Positions 1 through 6,002 are shown, numbered from the stretch's first letter. The stretch: 8,694 bases of DNA from Rhodospirillales bacterium (GCA_025352915.1 JANXSA010000470.1:1-8694); one strand, 5' to 3'. The notes: generated by a model not told the origin, from the letters alone. Made by a program: numbers and translations.

Positions 1-316
1 CGCCGCGAAACCCCAACCAGACCGGGAACATATGCCCCACCACCGCCAGCACCCCGGCGATATAACTGGCATCCAGCCCCGCCAGCTTGGCCCCCAGCAC
101 CACCGCCACCACCCCCTTGCCCGCATCCAGCAACAGCGTCGCCGCCGCCAAACCCTTGTGCCCGGTGCGCAGCACATTGGTCGCCCCAATACCGCCCGAA
201 CCGATCTGGCGGATATCCCCAGCCCCGCCAAGCCGCGCGAGCAAAAACCCAAACGGGATCGAGCCCAGCAAATAGGCCGCCAGCAGCGCAAACAGGAACG
301 GAATGGCATTGGTCAT
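1..316 (-). CDS. plsY: Glycerol-3-phosphate acyltransferase PlsY, N-terminal 105 residues (runs off left edge)
   Basis: PlsY is a polytopic inner-membrane enzyme that transfers an acyl group from acyl-phosphate to glycerol-3-phosphate, the first step of phospholipid synthesis. The visible 105 residues begin [20 protein letters not shown], a first membrane segment leading into motif 1 ([11 protein letters not shown], residues 18-28). Next come the glycine-rich phosphate-binding motif 2 (residues 39-50, [12 protein letters not shown]), a second hydrophobic stretch near residues 68-78, and the start of motif 3 ([12 protein letters not shown], residues 94-105). Family members are usually about 200 residues, so roughly half is missing beyond position 1. 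The ATG overlaps the pyrC' stop in an ATGA arrangement, so the gene is the third in the pyr operon and is probably translationally coupled. One oddity is Gly at residue 42, where the family normally has Asn (GSGN). Identification is secure. Confidence 0.93.
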   Translation of the reverse strand, partial: MTNAIPFLFALLAAYLLGSIPFGFLLARLGGAGDIRQIGSGGIGATNVLRTGHKGLAAATLLLDAGKGVVAVVLGAKLAGLDASYIAGVLAVVGHMFPVWLGFRG

Positions 317-1587
317 CCAAAAACCCTCCGCCCGCCATGCCAGGTGCCGATCACCCGACCCTCCAGCGCCCGCCCGTCAAACGGCGTATTCTGCGCCTTC
401 CCCGGCATCGCGCCGGCCTCCACCCGCCAGCCGTACTCCAGCTCGAACAGGCACAAATCCGCCGCCGCCCCGCGGGCCAGCGTCCCCGCGCCGCACCCCA
501 ACAGCCGCGCCGGCGCCACCGTCAGCATCTCCAGAGCCCGCATCAGCGGCAGCCCCCCGCCATGCACCTGCACCAACGTCACCGCCAGCAGCGTCGCCAA
601 CCCCGTCCCCCCCGCCGCCGCCTGGGCAAACGGCAGCCGCTTGTCGTCGGCATCGCGCGGCTGATGGTCCGACGCCACGGCATCGATCGTCCCGTCGGCC
701 AGCCCCGCCGCCACCGCCATCCGGTCCGCCTCCGCCCGCAACGGCGGCGACAACTTGGCATAGGTGCGGAAATCGCCGATCGCCGTCTCGTTGAGATCGA
801 AATACGGCGGCGCGGTATCGCAGGTGACCGCCGCACCATCCGCCTTCGCCGCCCGGATCAGCGCCAGCGCCTCCGCCGTCGAGACATGGGCGAAATGCAC
901 GGCCCCCCCGGTCATCCGCGCCAGCCTGATGTCGCGCCACACCATCATCGCCTCGGCCGCCGCCGGAATGCCCGGCAGCCCCAGCCGCGTCGCCAACTCC
1001 CCCTGCGTCGCCACCCCCGATCCCGCCAGCGCCGGCTCTTCCGGATGCTGCACCACGCGCGCACCCCATTGCGCCGCATAGGCCAAGGCAAGCCGCATCA
1101 TGTGCGCCGAGCCGATCGCCCGCGCCCCATCGGTGAATGCTACTGCCCCGGCCTCGCGCAACAGCCCCAGCTCCGCCAGTTCCTTGCCGGCACACCCCCT
1201 GGTCACCGCGGCATAGGGCAGGATCGTCAGGCTGCCGGTCTCCTCGCCGCGCGCGCGCAACAGCCGCACTAGCGAGGGATCGTCAATCGCTAGCTCGCTG
1301 TTCGGCAGCGCCGCCAGCGTGGTGATCCCCCCGGCCGCCGCCGCCTGCGCAGCACTCGCGATGGTTTCCCGGTATTCGCCACCCGGCTCGCCCAACTCCG
1401 CCCGCATGTCCACCAGCCCGGGACACAGCACCGCCCCCCCGGCATCCACCACCTCCACCCCGTCCGGCCGCCCCAGCGCCGGGCCAACATCGAGAATCCG
1501 CCCGTCGCGCACCAGCAATCCGCCCATGGCGTCGAGCCCGCTCGCCGGGTCGATCAGCCTGGCGTTGATAATCAGGACATCAGTCAT
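313..1587 (-). CDS. pyrC: Dihydroorotase-like protein PyrC' (probably non-catalytic partner of aspartate carbamoyltransferase)
   Basis: This 424-residue amidohydrolase-fold protein is of dihydroorotase length. The first metal-binding motif, normally D-x-H-x-H-L-R-E-P-G, reads [10 protein letters not shown] (residues 60-69): both histidines are replaced (Arg62, Glu64) and so is the substrate-contacting Arg (Gly66). Other metal-site positions survive: Asp153 (FTDG), His181 (QHPEEP), His234 (HFAHVST) and Asp307 (ASDHQP). The same loss of HxH with retained downstream residues is known in the PyrC' proteins that pair with PyrB in pseudomonads, where PyrC' is inactive but needed for assembly of the PyrB complex. 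Alphaproteobacterial pyrB-linked homologues show the same DMR signature. The gene overlaps pyrB by 8 bases and plsY by 4, implying coupled translation. I infer a structural role. If so, a separate active dihydroorotase must be encoded elsewhere. Databases commonly label this simply dihydroorotase. Confidence 0.93.
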   Translation of the reverse strand: MTDVLIINARLIDPASGLDAMGGLLVRDGRILDVGPALGRPDGVEVVDAGGAVLCPGLVDMRAELGEPGGEYRETIASAAQAAAAGGITTLAALPNSELAIDDPSLVRLLRARGEETGSLTILPYAAVTRGCAGKELAELGLLREAGAVAFTDGARAIGSAHMMRLALAYAAQWGARVVQHPEEPALAGSGVATQGELATRLGLPGIPAAAEAMMVWRDIRLARMTGGAVHFAHVSTAEALALIRAAKADGAAVTCDTAPPYFDLNETAIGDFRTYAKLSPPLRAEADRMAVAAGLADGTIDAVASDHQPRDADDKRLPFAQAAAGGTGLATLLAVTLVQVHGGGLPLMRALEMLTVAPARLLGCGAGTLARGAAADLCLFELEYGWRVEAGAMPGKAQNTPFDGRALEGRVIGTWHGGRRVFG

Positions 1588-2521
1588 TGCGGCGGTTACC
1601 CCGGGCCAGAATGTCCAGCACCGCCATCCGCACCGCCACCCCCATCTCGACCTGTTCCTTGATCACGCTGCGCACCGGGTCATCGGCCACCGCACTGTCG
1701 ATCTCTACCCCCCGGTTCATCGGCCCGGGATGCATGACAATCGCGTCGTCCTTCGCCCAGGCCAGCTTCTCGCGGTCCAACCCCCAGAAACGGAAGTATT
1801 CCCGCGGACTCGGCACCAGGCCGCCGGCACCGCTCATCCGCTCGCGCTGCACCCGCAACATCATCACAACATCCGCGCCTTCCAGGCCCTTCTTCATGTG
1901 ATGAAACACCTCCACCCCGAGCCGCCCGGCATCGGCGGGGATCAGCGTCGGCGGCCCGATCACCCGCACTCGGCTGCCCATCGTGGTCAGCAGATGAATG
2001 TTCGACCGCGCCACCCGGCTATGCAGCACATCGCCGCAAATCGCGATCACCAGCCCCTCCAGCCGCCCCTTGCGCCGCCGTATCGTCAGCCCATCGAGCA
2101 ACGCCTGGGTCGGATGCTCATGCGTGCCATCCCCGGCATTGATCACCGCAGCGTCAACCTTCTGCGCCAGCAAATTCGGCGCCCCGGACTGCCCATGCCG
2201 CACCACCAGCAAATCGCAGTTCATCGCATTCAGCGTCGCCGCGGTATCCAGCAGCGTCTCGCCCTTGTTCACCGACGAGGTCGAGACCGACATGTTGATC
2301 ACATCCGCACCCAGCCGCTTACCCGCCAGCTCAAAACTGGTCCGCGTCCGCGTCGAGTCCTCGAAGAACAAATTGATCATCGTCCGCCCGCGCAACAGGT
2401 CGCGCTGCGTCTTGCCCGAGCGGTTGAGCAGCACATAACTCTCGGCAAGGTCGAGCATCGTCTCGATCTCGGGCGGATGCATCCCCTCGATCTGCAACAA
2501 ATGGCGCGGAGAAGTGATCAC
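1580..2521 (-). CDS. pyrB: Aspartate carbamoyltransferase catalytic subunit
   Basis: PyrB condenses carbamoyl phosphate with aspartate, the committed step of cytoplasmic pyrimidine synthesis. The 313-residue protein carries the carbamoyl-phosphate loop [12 protein letters not shown] (STRTR at 56-60), the mobile-loop lysine K86 in VNKGET, HPTQ at 136-139, the aspartate-binding R-x-Q-x-E-R (223-228) and HPGPMNRG (264-271). All key catalytic residues are present. The start is GTG at 2521. An in-frame TAA lies 12 codons upstream with no ATG, GTG or TTG between, and homologues begin with a similar S-x-R-H-L-L stretch. The ribosome-binding site is weak (a GGGA-like run about 9-12 bases upstream). 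No pyrI regulatory-chain gene is adjacent, and the long N-terminal extension of pseudomonad PyrB is absent. First gene of the pyrB-pyrC'-plsY operon, divergent from ppa. Confidence 0.97.
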   Translation of the reverse strand: MITSPRHLLQIEGMHPPEIETMLDLAESYVLLNRSGKTQRDLLRGRTMINLFFEDSTRTRTSFELAGKRLGADVINMSVSTSSVNKGETLLDTAATLNAMNCDLLVVRHGQSGAPNLLAQKVDAAVINAGDGTHEHPTQALLDGLTIRRRKGRLEGLVIAICGDVLHSRVARSNIHLLTTMGSRVRVIGPPTLIPADAGRLGVEVFHHMKKGLEGADVVMMLRVQRERMSGAGGLVPSPREYFRFWGLDREKLAWAKDDAIVMHPGPMNRGVEIDSAVADDPVRSVIKEQVEMGVAVRMAVLDILARGNRRND

Positions 2522-2628
2522 GCGAAGAATCCCGAATCGGTTCGGAGGCGCACGTTAACCGCGCCGCCCGTCCGGCGCCATGCGGCAAATGCTATGCTAT
2601 GCGCTGCCATACCCACCGGAGCCCCGCC
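2522..2628. promoter_or_regulatory. Divergent intergenic region between pyrB and ppa
   Basis: These 107 bases lie between the starts of two divergent genes and so should hold both promoters. On the plus strand a pentamer is tandemly repeated (ATGCT, ATGCT, ATGCG at 2589-2603), giving TATGCT at 2593-2598 as a possible -10 for ppa; no convincing -35 pairs with it. Near pyrB there is a small inverted repeat, CCGAA (2532-2536) and TTCGG (2541-2545), with a 4-base loop. I see no clear attenuator with a U-run. Assignment as a promoter region rests on geometry rather than on strong consensus boxes. Confidence 0.5.
2618..2621 (+). promoter_or_regulatory. Ribosome-binding site deciding the ppa start
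   Basis: GGAG lies seven bases before the ATG at 2629. The reading frame extends back to an earlier ATG at 2599, but that start lacks a Shine-Dalgarno sequence. It would also add ten residues ([10 protein letters not shown]) absent from family I pyrophosphatases, so 2629 is preferred. Confidence 0.7.
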
Positions 2629-3153
2629 ATGCGCATCGACGCCATCCCCATCGGCAACAACCCGCCCGACGACGTCAACGTCATCATCGAGGTCCCGATC
2701 GGCGGCGAACCGATCAAGTACGAGATGAACAAGGAAGCCGGCACCCTCTTCGTCGACCGCTTCCTGCACACCCCGATGCGCTACCCCGGCAATTACGGCT
2801 TCGTCCCCCATACCCTCAGCGAAGACGGCGACCCGATCGACGTCCTGGTCGCCAACACCCGCCCGATCATCCCCGGTGCCGTGATCAACGTCCGCCCCGT
2901 CGGCGTCCTGAAAATGCACGACGAAGCCGGCGGCGACGAAAAAATCATCGCCGTCCCCTCGCCAAAACTCACCAAACGCTACCTCAACGTCACCAACTAC
3001 GACCACCTGCCGCTGATCACCCTGGAACAAATCCAGCATTTCTTCGAACACTACAAGGACCTGGAACCCGGTAAATGGGTCAAGGTCATCGGCTGGGGTG
3101 ATGCGGCGGAGGCCCGCGCAATGATCCTGGCAGCAATCGCGCGGGCGAAGTAA
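2629..3153 (+). CDS. ppa: Inorganic pyrophosphatase, family I
   Basis: This soluble enzyme hydrolyses pyrophosphate to two phosphates, pulling forward biosynthetic reactions such as tRNA charging and nucleic acid synthesis. The 174-residue length matches bacterial hexameric family I enzymes. Active-site residues are all visible: Glu21 in [12 protein letters not shown] with Lys30, Arg44 ([16 protein letters not shown]), Tyr56, the family signature DGDPIDVLV with Asp66, Asp68 and Asp71, Asp98, Asp103 and Lys105 in HDEAGGDEK, and Tyr142-Lys143 near the C-terminus. ATG 2629 is chosen over the upstream in-frame ATG because of the GGAG at 2618-2621. The gene stands alone on the plus strand, divergent from pyrB. 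An AT-rich hairpin begins eight bases after the stop and may form the mRNA 3' end. Confidence 0.97.
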   Translation: MRIDAIPIGNNPPDDVNVIIEVPIGGEPIKYEMNKEAGTLFVDRFLHTPMRYPGNYGFVPHTLSEDGDPIDVLVANTRPIIPGAVINVRPVGVLKMHDEAGGDEKIIAVPSPKLTKRYLNVTNYDHLPLITLEQIQHFFEHYKDLEPGKWVKVIGWGDAAEARAMILAAIARAK

Positions 3154-3160
3154 GCAAGAA

Positions 3161-3185
3161 TCTTCTTTTTGTGAACAAAAAGAAG
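3161..3185 (+). repeat. AT-rich hairpin 3' of ppa, copy 1 of a dispersed 25-base element
   Basis: CTTCTTTTTG (3162-3171) and CAAAAAGAAG (3176-3185) form a perfect 10-base-pair stem around a TGAA loop, beginning eight bases after the ppa stop. An A-run follows (3187-3193), so this is not a classic terminator with a 3' U-tract in the ppa direction; read on the minus strand, a T-run comes first and the hairpin after it. It matches 22 of 25 bases of the hairpin at 4804-4828, which has the same orientation relative to its own upstream gene. Possible roles are transcript 3'-end formation or stabilisation, or a dispersed repeat. Confidence 0.6.
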
Positions 3186-3214
3186 CAAAAAAACCTCATC
3201 TATTAAGTAATACT

Positions 3215-3237
3215 CCCTCTCCCCTTGGGGGAGAGGG
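3215..3237. repeat. G/C-rich palindrome, REP-like intergenic repeat
   Basis: CCCTCTCCCC (3215-3224) and GGGGAGAGGG (3228-3237) are perfect 10-base arms around a TTG loop. The flank TCGGGGTGAGGGG (3238-3250) continues the G-rich strand, and CCTCATC at 3194-3200 could pair imperfectly with GGTGAGG to lengthen the fold. From general knowledge, sequences of this form recur as intergenic repeats in many proteobacterial genomes. No transposase is present here. It lies in the gene-free stretch after ppa. Confidence 0.65.
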
Positions 3238-3255
3238 TCGGGGTGAGGGGTAGTT

Positions 3256-3285
3256 TCTGAACCGAACTCGCCGTCATCTGAACCG
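3256..3285. repeat. Tandem 9-mer TCTGAACCG, 21-base period
   Basis: TCTGAACCG occurs at 3256-3264 and again at 3277-3285, exactly 21 bases apart, which is two helical turns. It lies about 90-115 bases upstream of the predicted start of transcription for the ORF at 3374. This is the geometry of a paired binding site on one DNA face, but no regulator is known and chance cannot be excluded. Confidence 0.3.
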
Positions 3286-3336
3286 CAGCGAAAGATCCAC
3301 GCTTCCCCTGCCCTTGCCAAGCCAGCAATTTTTTCC

Positions 3337-3365
3337 TTGCATTCCGTCTATCAGTTAGTTAGAAT
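3337..3365 (+). promoter_or_regulatory. Candidate sigma-70-type promoter for the ORF at 3374
   Basis: TTGCAT (3337-3342) and TAGAAT (3360-3365) are separated by 17 bases; the -10 matches TATAAT at five of six positions and the -35 matches TTGACA at three. The expected transcription start, seven to nine bases after the -10, falls at about 3372-3374, on the ATG at 3374. This would give a leaderless mRNA, consistent with the lack of a Shine-Dalgarno sequence there. Confidence 0.4.
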
Positions 3366-3373
3366 GCACGCGA

Positions 3374-3895
3374 ATGGAAAACCGTCCATCCCCGCTGAGC
3401 GACCAGCTCACGAGCCTGCGCAGCAATGCGTGGGCCCGGCGGGAGAACCGCGCCCTGTTGCCGGCGGCCCTGCACGCCCTGATCGCCGCCATCTTCGCGC
3501 GCATTTTCGCCCGGCTGGACCAGCTCCTCCAGGCCTGGCAGACCGGCACCCTCCCCCCGCCGCCAATCAAATCCCACCGCAATCCGGTGCCGCGCCAATC
3601 CCGCGCGGCCACGCGCACATCCCGCCACAGCCCCCATCCGCGCATACTGGCCGAACCCGCCCCGCGCCCGCGAGCCCGCGTGGCGAGCACCCGGCCGGTT
3701 CCCGCCATGGCCGCGCCCGTATGTGCGCCCGGTGTCACATCACCCGCCGCCATCGCGGCACGGGCGCGCGCACCTCCGCCCACCTTGCGCTCCCGATGTC
3801 GCAACTCCCCCCGTCTTCGGGGGTCGCACGACGTCGCTCATAATGTTACGTTATCGATACAAAATGCCACACCCACCCAGCGGCCGGTCGCAGCA
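3374..3895 (+). CDS. Uncharacterised protein: helical N-terminus and Pro/Arg/Ala-rich tail; 3' end uncertain
   Basis: I recognise no named family with certainty. Residues 1-65 look like real protein: MENRPSPLSDQL opens it, then a hydrophobic/amphipathic helix (ALLPAALHALIAAIFARIFARL, with hydrophobic residues at helical spacing) and a short W-Q-T-G-T-L-P-P-P-P boundary. The rest is a basic, proline-rich, low-complexity tail with no domain. The layout resembles small hypothetical proteins I associate with Acetobacteraceae. There is no ribosome-binding site; a promoter at 3337-3365 would place transcription start on the ATG. One oddity is that this frame has no stop until 5374 and so runs antisense through the next two genes, which is not believable as coding. 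I therefore end the supported part where the convergent crotonase gene ends. Stops in the other frames at 3841-3843 and 3915-3917 suggest a frameshifted or degenerate C-terminus. Confidence 0.45.
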
Positions 3896-4735
3896 CTATT
3901 CCTTCTTCTCCCGATAATCCCCGAACGCCGCATCCCGCTGGCTCAACACCGCACTCACGCTCTTGCCGTCCCGCTTGAACTGCGCCCGATACTCCAGGCT
4001 CGCCTGGGTGGTGAACGCCAGCGCCTGCAACTCCGTCCCCGCCCGGATCGCCGCCCGCAGCCCCTGCGCCTCCATCGCCCGGTGCACGCTGCGCTTGTTG
4101 ATCTGGTTCAACTCGGTCGGGATCAGCGCCACCCGCGCCGCGATCTTCAAAACTTCCTCGTCCAGCGAAGCCGCCGGAAACGCCCGGTTGGCAAACCCCT
4201 TCGCCGCCGCCTCAACCCCGGAAATCCCATCCCCGGTCAGCATCATCTCCATTGCATTGCGCATCCCCATCAGCCACGGATGAAACTGGTTGTCCGGCGG
4301 CGACATCAGCCGCACCGGCGGATAGCCAATATTCGCATCCTCGGCCACATAGACCAGGTCGCAACACGTCGCCAACTCGCTCCCGCCCGCCAGGCAATGC
4401 CCATGCACCTGCGCGATCACCGGCTTGGCGAGGTCCCAGATCTTCATCCAGCCCTCCACTACATGCCGCGCCCAGGCCCCCGGCCCGCCGGCGGTGTAAT
4501 AAGGCTGCTCCACCGCATTGTTCGCCGAAAGATCGTAGCCCGAACAGAACGACGGCCCCGCCCCGCGCAGGATCGAGACCTTCACCTCGGGGTCACGGTC
4601 GGCATCGATCAGCGCCTCCATGATGGCGCCGCGCAGTGGATTGTTCAGCGCGTTGCGCTTCTCCGCCCGGTTCATCGTCAGCCGGCGGATGCCGGGGGCC
4701 GGGGTGTCGATCAGCAGGACTGGCTTGTCGGACAT
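3896..4735 (-). CDS. Crotonase-fold enoyl-CoA hydratase/isomerase family protein
   Basis: This 279-residue protein has the crotonase superfamily layout: an N-terminal TMNRAEKRNALN region, the first oxyanion-hole segment GAGPSFCSGYDLS (residues 58-70) and the second around HGHCLAGGSELATCCDLVY (111-129). The superfamily binds acyl-CoA thioesters and stabilises an enolate. Glu120 matches one of the two catalytic glutamates of classical enoyl-CoA hydratase. The second position, normally Glu in F-G-Q-P-E, is Pro140 (IGYPP), so plain hydratase activity is doubtful; substrate and reaction are unknown. The ATG at 4735 is chosen over an upstream in-frame ATG at 4789 because of a GAGGG site and because the crotonase core begins there. 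The gene stands alone on the minus strand, 135 bases beyond the PPOX gene, and converges with the 3374 ORF. Confidence 0.9.
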   Translation of the reverse strand: MSDKPVLLIDTPAPGIRRLTMNRAEKRNALNNPLRGAIMEALIDADRDPEVKVSILRGAGPSFCSGYDLSANNAVEQPYYTAGGPGAWARHVVEGWMKIWDLAKPVIAQVHGHCLAGGSELATCCDLVYVAEDANIGYPPVRLMSPPDNQFHPWLMGMRNAMEMMLTGDGISGVEAAAKGFANRAFPAASLDEEVLKIAARVALIPTELNQINKRSVHRAMEAQGLRAAIRAGTELQALAFTTQASLEYRAQFKRDGKSVSAVLSQRDAAFGDYREKKE

Positions 4736-4742
4736 GGCGTTT

Positions 4743-4747
4743 CCCTC
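4743..4747 (-). promoter_or_regulatory. Ribosome-binding site deciding the crotonase start
   Basis: On the minus strand GAGGG lies seven bases before the ATG at 4735. The in-frame ATG at 4789 would add 18 residues (MCLFHPARIIIAKREGNA) unlike the crotonase N-terminus and has no comparable site. Confidence 0.7.
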
Positions 4748-4803
4748 GCGTTTTGCGATGATGATCCGCGCTGGGTGGAAAAGGCACAAGGGGAAGGAAG
4801 GGT

Positions 4804-4828
4804 GTTCTTTTTCTTCAAAAAAAGAAGA
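4804..4828 (-). repeat. AT-rich hairpin 3' of the PPOX gene, copy 2 of the 25-base element
   Basis: TTCTTTTT (4805-4812) and AAAAAGAA (4819-4826) form an 8-base-pair stem around CTTCAA. Read on the minus strand it matches the hairpin after ppa (3161-3185) at 22 of 25 bases. It lies 42 bases after the stop of the PPOX-family gene and before the crotonase start, in the same sense relative to its upstream gene as copy 1. It may act as a weak terminator or 3'-end stabiliser. The rest of this 135-base gap shows nothing else clear. Confidence 0.55.
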
Positions 4829-4870
4829 CCTGCCTGCCGTTTCTCTAACAACGCGACGACGAGCCCGGCC

Positions 4871-5344
4871 TCAATCGAGCCACACGCCGTCGCGCATCAA
4901 TTCGCGCCCAGCCAGTTCCGCCTCCTCGCGCCACGCCTGGATGCGCCGCAGCCGGATCCAGATGAAGGCCATCCGTGCGGCACTCCGGCGCGGGTCAAAT
5001 CCGGTGCGCGCGGCGAACCTATCCGCGATCGCCGGCGCCACCGCCGCCAGCGGCAGCGACTCCGCCGTGCCTTCGATCACCACCACATCCCGCGTCGTCC
5101 CCAGCGTCAGCCGCGCCCGCCCGGTGGCCCGCAGGTTGCGCGCGGTCACCGATTCATCCGGCGTCGCCAGCAACAGGCGCTCACCATCCCACAGGAACGA
5201 CAGCGGAATCAGATGCGGAATGTCCCCCCGCGCGGTGGCCACCCACACATCGACATCGCCCTCCAGCCGCGCCAGCGTGTCGCGCCGCCGCGCCGCGAGG
5301 TCGCGTTTGGTGCCGGTCGGTGTTGGCGGCAGGGCGGGGTGCAT
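4871..5344 (-). CDS. Pyridoxamine 5'-phosphate oxidase (PPOX)-like FMN-binding family protein
   Basis: This 157-residue single-domain protein has the split beta-barrel pattern of the PPOX family, whose members bind FMN (or F420) as dimers and carry out varied oxidations or reductions. Key segments are DVDVWVATARGDIPHLIPLS (residues 30-49), a two-strand start with the conserved P-H-L-x-P-L-S, then LWDGERLLLATPDESVTARN (51-70) leading into NLRATGRARLTLG, and DVVVIEGTA (86-94). The C-terminal half (DRFAARTGFDP, FIWIRLRRIQAW) completes the barrel. There is no signal peptide. The small size and absence of the full PdxH C-terminus argue against true pyridoxamine-phosphate oxidase; substrate is unknown. 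The ATG at 5344 follows a GAAGGA about ten bases upstream. The gene is followed by an AT-rich hairpin and appears monocistronic. Confidence 0.78.
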   Translation of the reverse strand: MHPALPPTPTGTKRDLAARRRDTLARLEGDVDVWVATARGDIPHLIPLSFLWDGERLLLATPDESVTARNLRATGRARLTLGTTRDVVVIEGTAESLPLAAVAPAIADRFAARTGFDPRRSAARMAFIWIRLRRIQAWREEAELAGRELMRDGVWLD

Positions 5345-5411
5345 ACAAGCAGGGTCCTTCGCGCTGGCGCGTAAGGCCTGAGTTCACCATGCCGCTTCCC
5401 CGCCGGCAAAC

Positions 5412-5429
5412 GCCGCGATCCGCCGCGGC
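5412..5429 (-). terminator. Weak hairpin after the 158-residue hypothetical gene
   Basis: GCCGCG (5412-5417) and CGCGGC (5424-5429) form a six-base stem with a six-base loop, a few bases after the TAG stop at 5434-5436. On the minus strand it is followed by G-TTT-G, only a short T-run, so it is at best a weak intrinsic terminator. Confidence 0.25.
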
Positions 5430-5433
5430 CGGC

Positions 5434-5910
5434 CTACAGCCCAGGGAATGCCTTGTCGAACTGGGCTTTCTTGTGCGCGTCGCCCCAATTCGTGCCCTTG
5501 GGAATACCCGAGCCGCCGCCCTTCTGCACCGTCGAGGTCGTGGTGATCGCCGGTTGCGAGGCCGTCGTCTGTTGCGGCGCAAAGATGTTGAGCTCGGTTG
5601 CCTTGGCGGTGCAGCGGCTTTCGAAGAAGGCCCAGAAATCGGCCGGCATATCGCCGTTGGGGCTCACAATGTTCTTCACCAGGAGCCGTTTCGACTCTTC
5701 AAGCGATACCCCGGTCACGCCAAAAGTCATCGGTTGCATCCCGAGCTTCGTATCGTCCTGCTTGGCGCTCAGTACATAGACCGAGACGTGGACCGTCTTC
5801 GATTTCTGGAATGTCGCGTGGACATCAAACCCGTCGCCCTGGAAGTCGAGGAACTTCAGGAATCCATGCGCCCATCCGGTGGTGGCAGCCTCCCAACTCG
5901 GTTCCGGCAT
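5434..5910 (-). CDS. Uncharacterised 158-residue protein
   Basis: I do not recognise this protein. Residues 1-110 look like a compact soluble domain: an aromatic N-terminus (SWEAATTGWAHGFLKFLDF), strand-like stretches (DGFDVHATF, VHVSVYVLSA, MTFGVTGVS), then a helical EESKRLLVKN and DFWAFFESRCTAKATEL. Residues 113-135 form a Gln/Thr/Ser and glycine linker (QQTTASQPAITTTSTVQKGG), followed by a short charged C-terminal segment, NWGDAHKKAQFDKAFPGL, that could be a binding peptide. There is no signal sequence, membrane segment or lipobox. The start is well supported: GGGGGA at 5916-5921 lies five bases before the ATG. It lies downstream of gltX in the same direction, 92 bases from the gltX stop, a position where gltA is found in many alphaproteobacteria. 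The coding region is real; the function is open. Confidence 0.75.
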   Translation of the reverse strand: MPEPSWEAATTGWAHGFLKFLDFQGDGFDVHATFQKSKTVHVSVYVLSAKQDDTKLGMQPMTFGVTGVSLEESKRLLVKNIVSPNGDMPADFWAFFESRCTAKATELNIFAPQQTTASQPAITTTSTVQKGGGSGIPKGTNWGDAHKKAQFDKAFPGL

Positions 5911-5950
5911 CGTTGTCCCCCATGTGCTCGCGGCGCCGGCCCACCCGGCG

Positions 5951-5995
5951 CGTCATCAACAGGATGCAACGTCATCCTGCCATGGGGGTCATCAA
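5951..5995. repeat. Short GTCATC repeats and stem-loop between gltX and the hypothetical gene
   Basis: GTCATC occurs at 5952, 5971 and 5988; the first and third are followed by AA. CAGGATG (5960-5966) and CATCCTG (5973-5979) form a perfect seven-base stem with a six-base loop, 24 bases after the gltX stop. No T-run follows on the minus strand, so intrinsic termination is unlikely. It may be an mRNA processing site, an operator, or chance. Confidence 0.3.
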
Positions 5996-6002
5996 ATCGC
6001 CG

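Larger units (their letters stand above)
3154..3373. other. Gene-free, repeat-rich spacer after ppa
   Basis: These 220 bases hold no convincing reading frame on either strand; the open frame on the minus strand here overlaps the ppa 3' end and lacks domain character. In order the spacer contains the AT-rich hairpin, the G/C-rich palindrome, the tandem TCTGAACCG pair and the promoter-like boxes listed separately. It is markedly more AT-rich at both ends than the flanking genes. Confidence 0.6.

Noticed and set aside
1319..2728. 469-codon plus-strand frame opposite pyrB and pyrC'
   Set aside because: It is a shadow of two well-identified genes, with low-complexity composition and no ribosome-binding site.
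2518..3051. 177-codon minus-strand frame opposite ppa
   Set aside because: It is an Asp/Val-rich shadow of ppa, and its end overlaps the pyrB start.
3154..3373. CRISPR array or insertion-sequence remnant in the repeat-rich spacer
   Set aside because: The repeats are of different kinds with no regular repeat-spacer pattern, no terminal inverted repeats bounding a unit and no transposase remnant.
3355..3804. 149-codon minus-strand frame opposite the 3374 ORF
   Set aside because: It is Arg/Gly/Ala-rich and lacks a ribosome-binding site. The plus-strand frame has the helix-like N-terminus and a promoter.
3337..3843. Alternative plus-strand frame starting at 3337
   Set aside because: Its start overlaps the -35-like box and its product is Pro/Arg/His-rich throughout. 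The frame at 3374 has the better N-terminus, though a frameshift into this frame's stop remains possible.
3374..5374. A 2-kb uninterrupted plus-strand frame of 666 codons
   Set aside because: Beyond about 3895 it runs antisense to the crotonase and PPOX genes, whose motifs are clear. The translation becomes Arg/Pro/His-rich with no domain, as expected opposite GC-rich genes.
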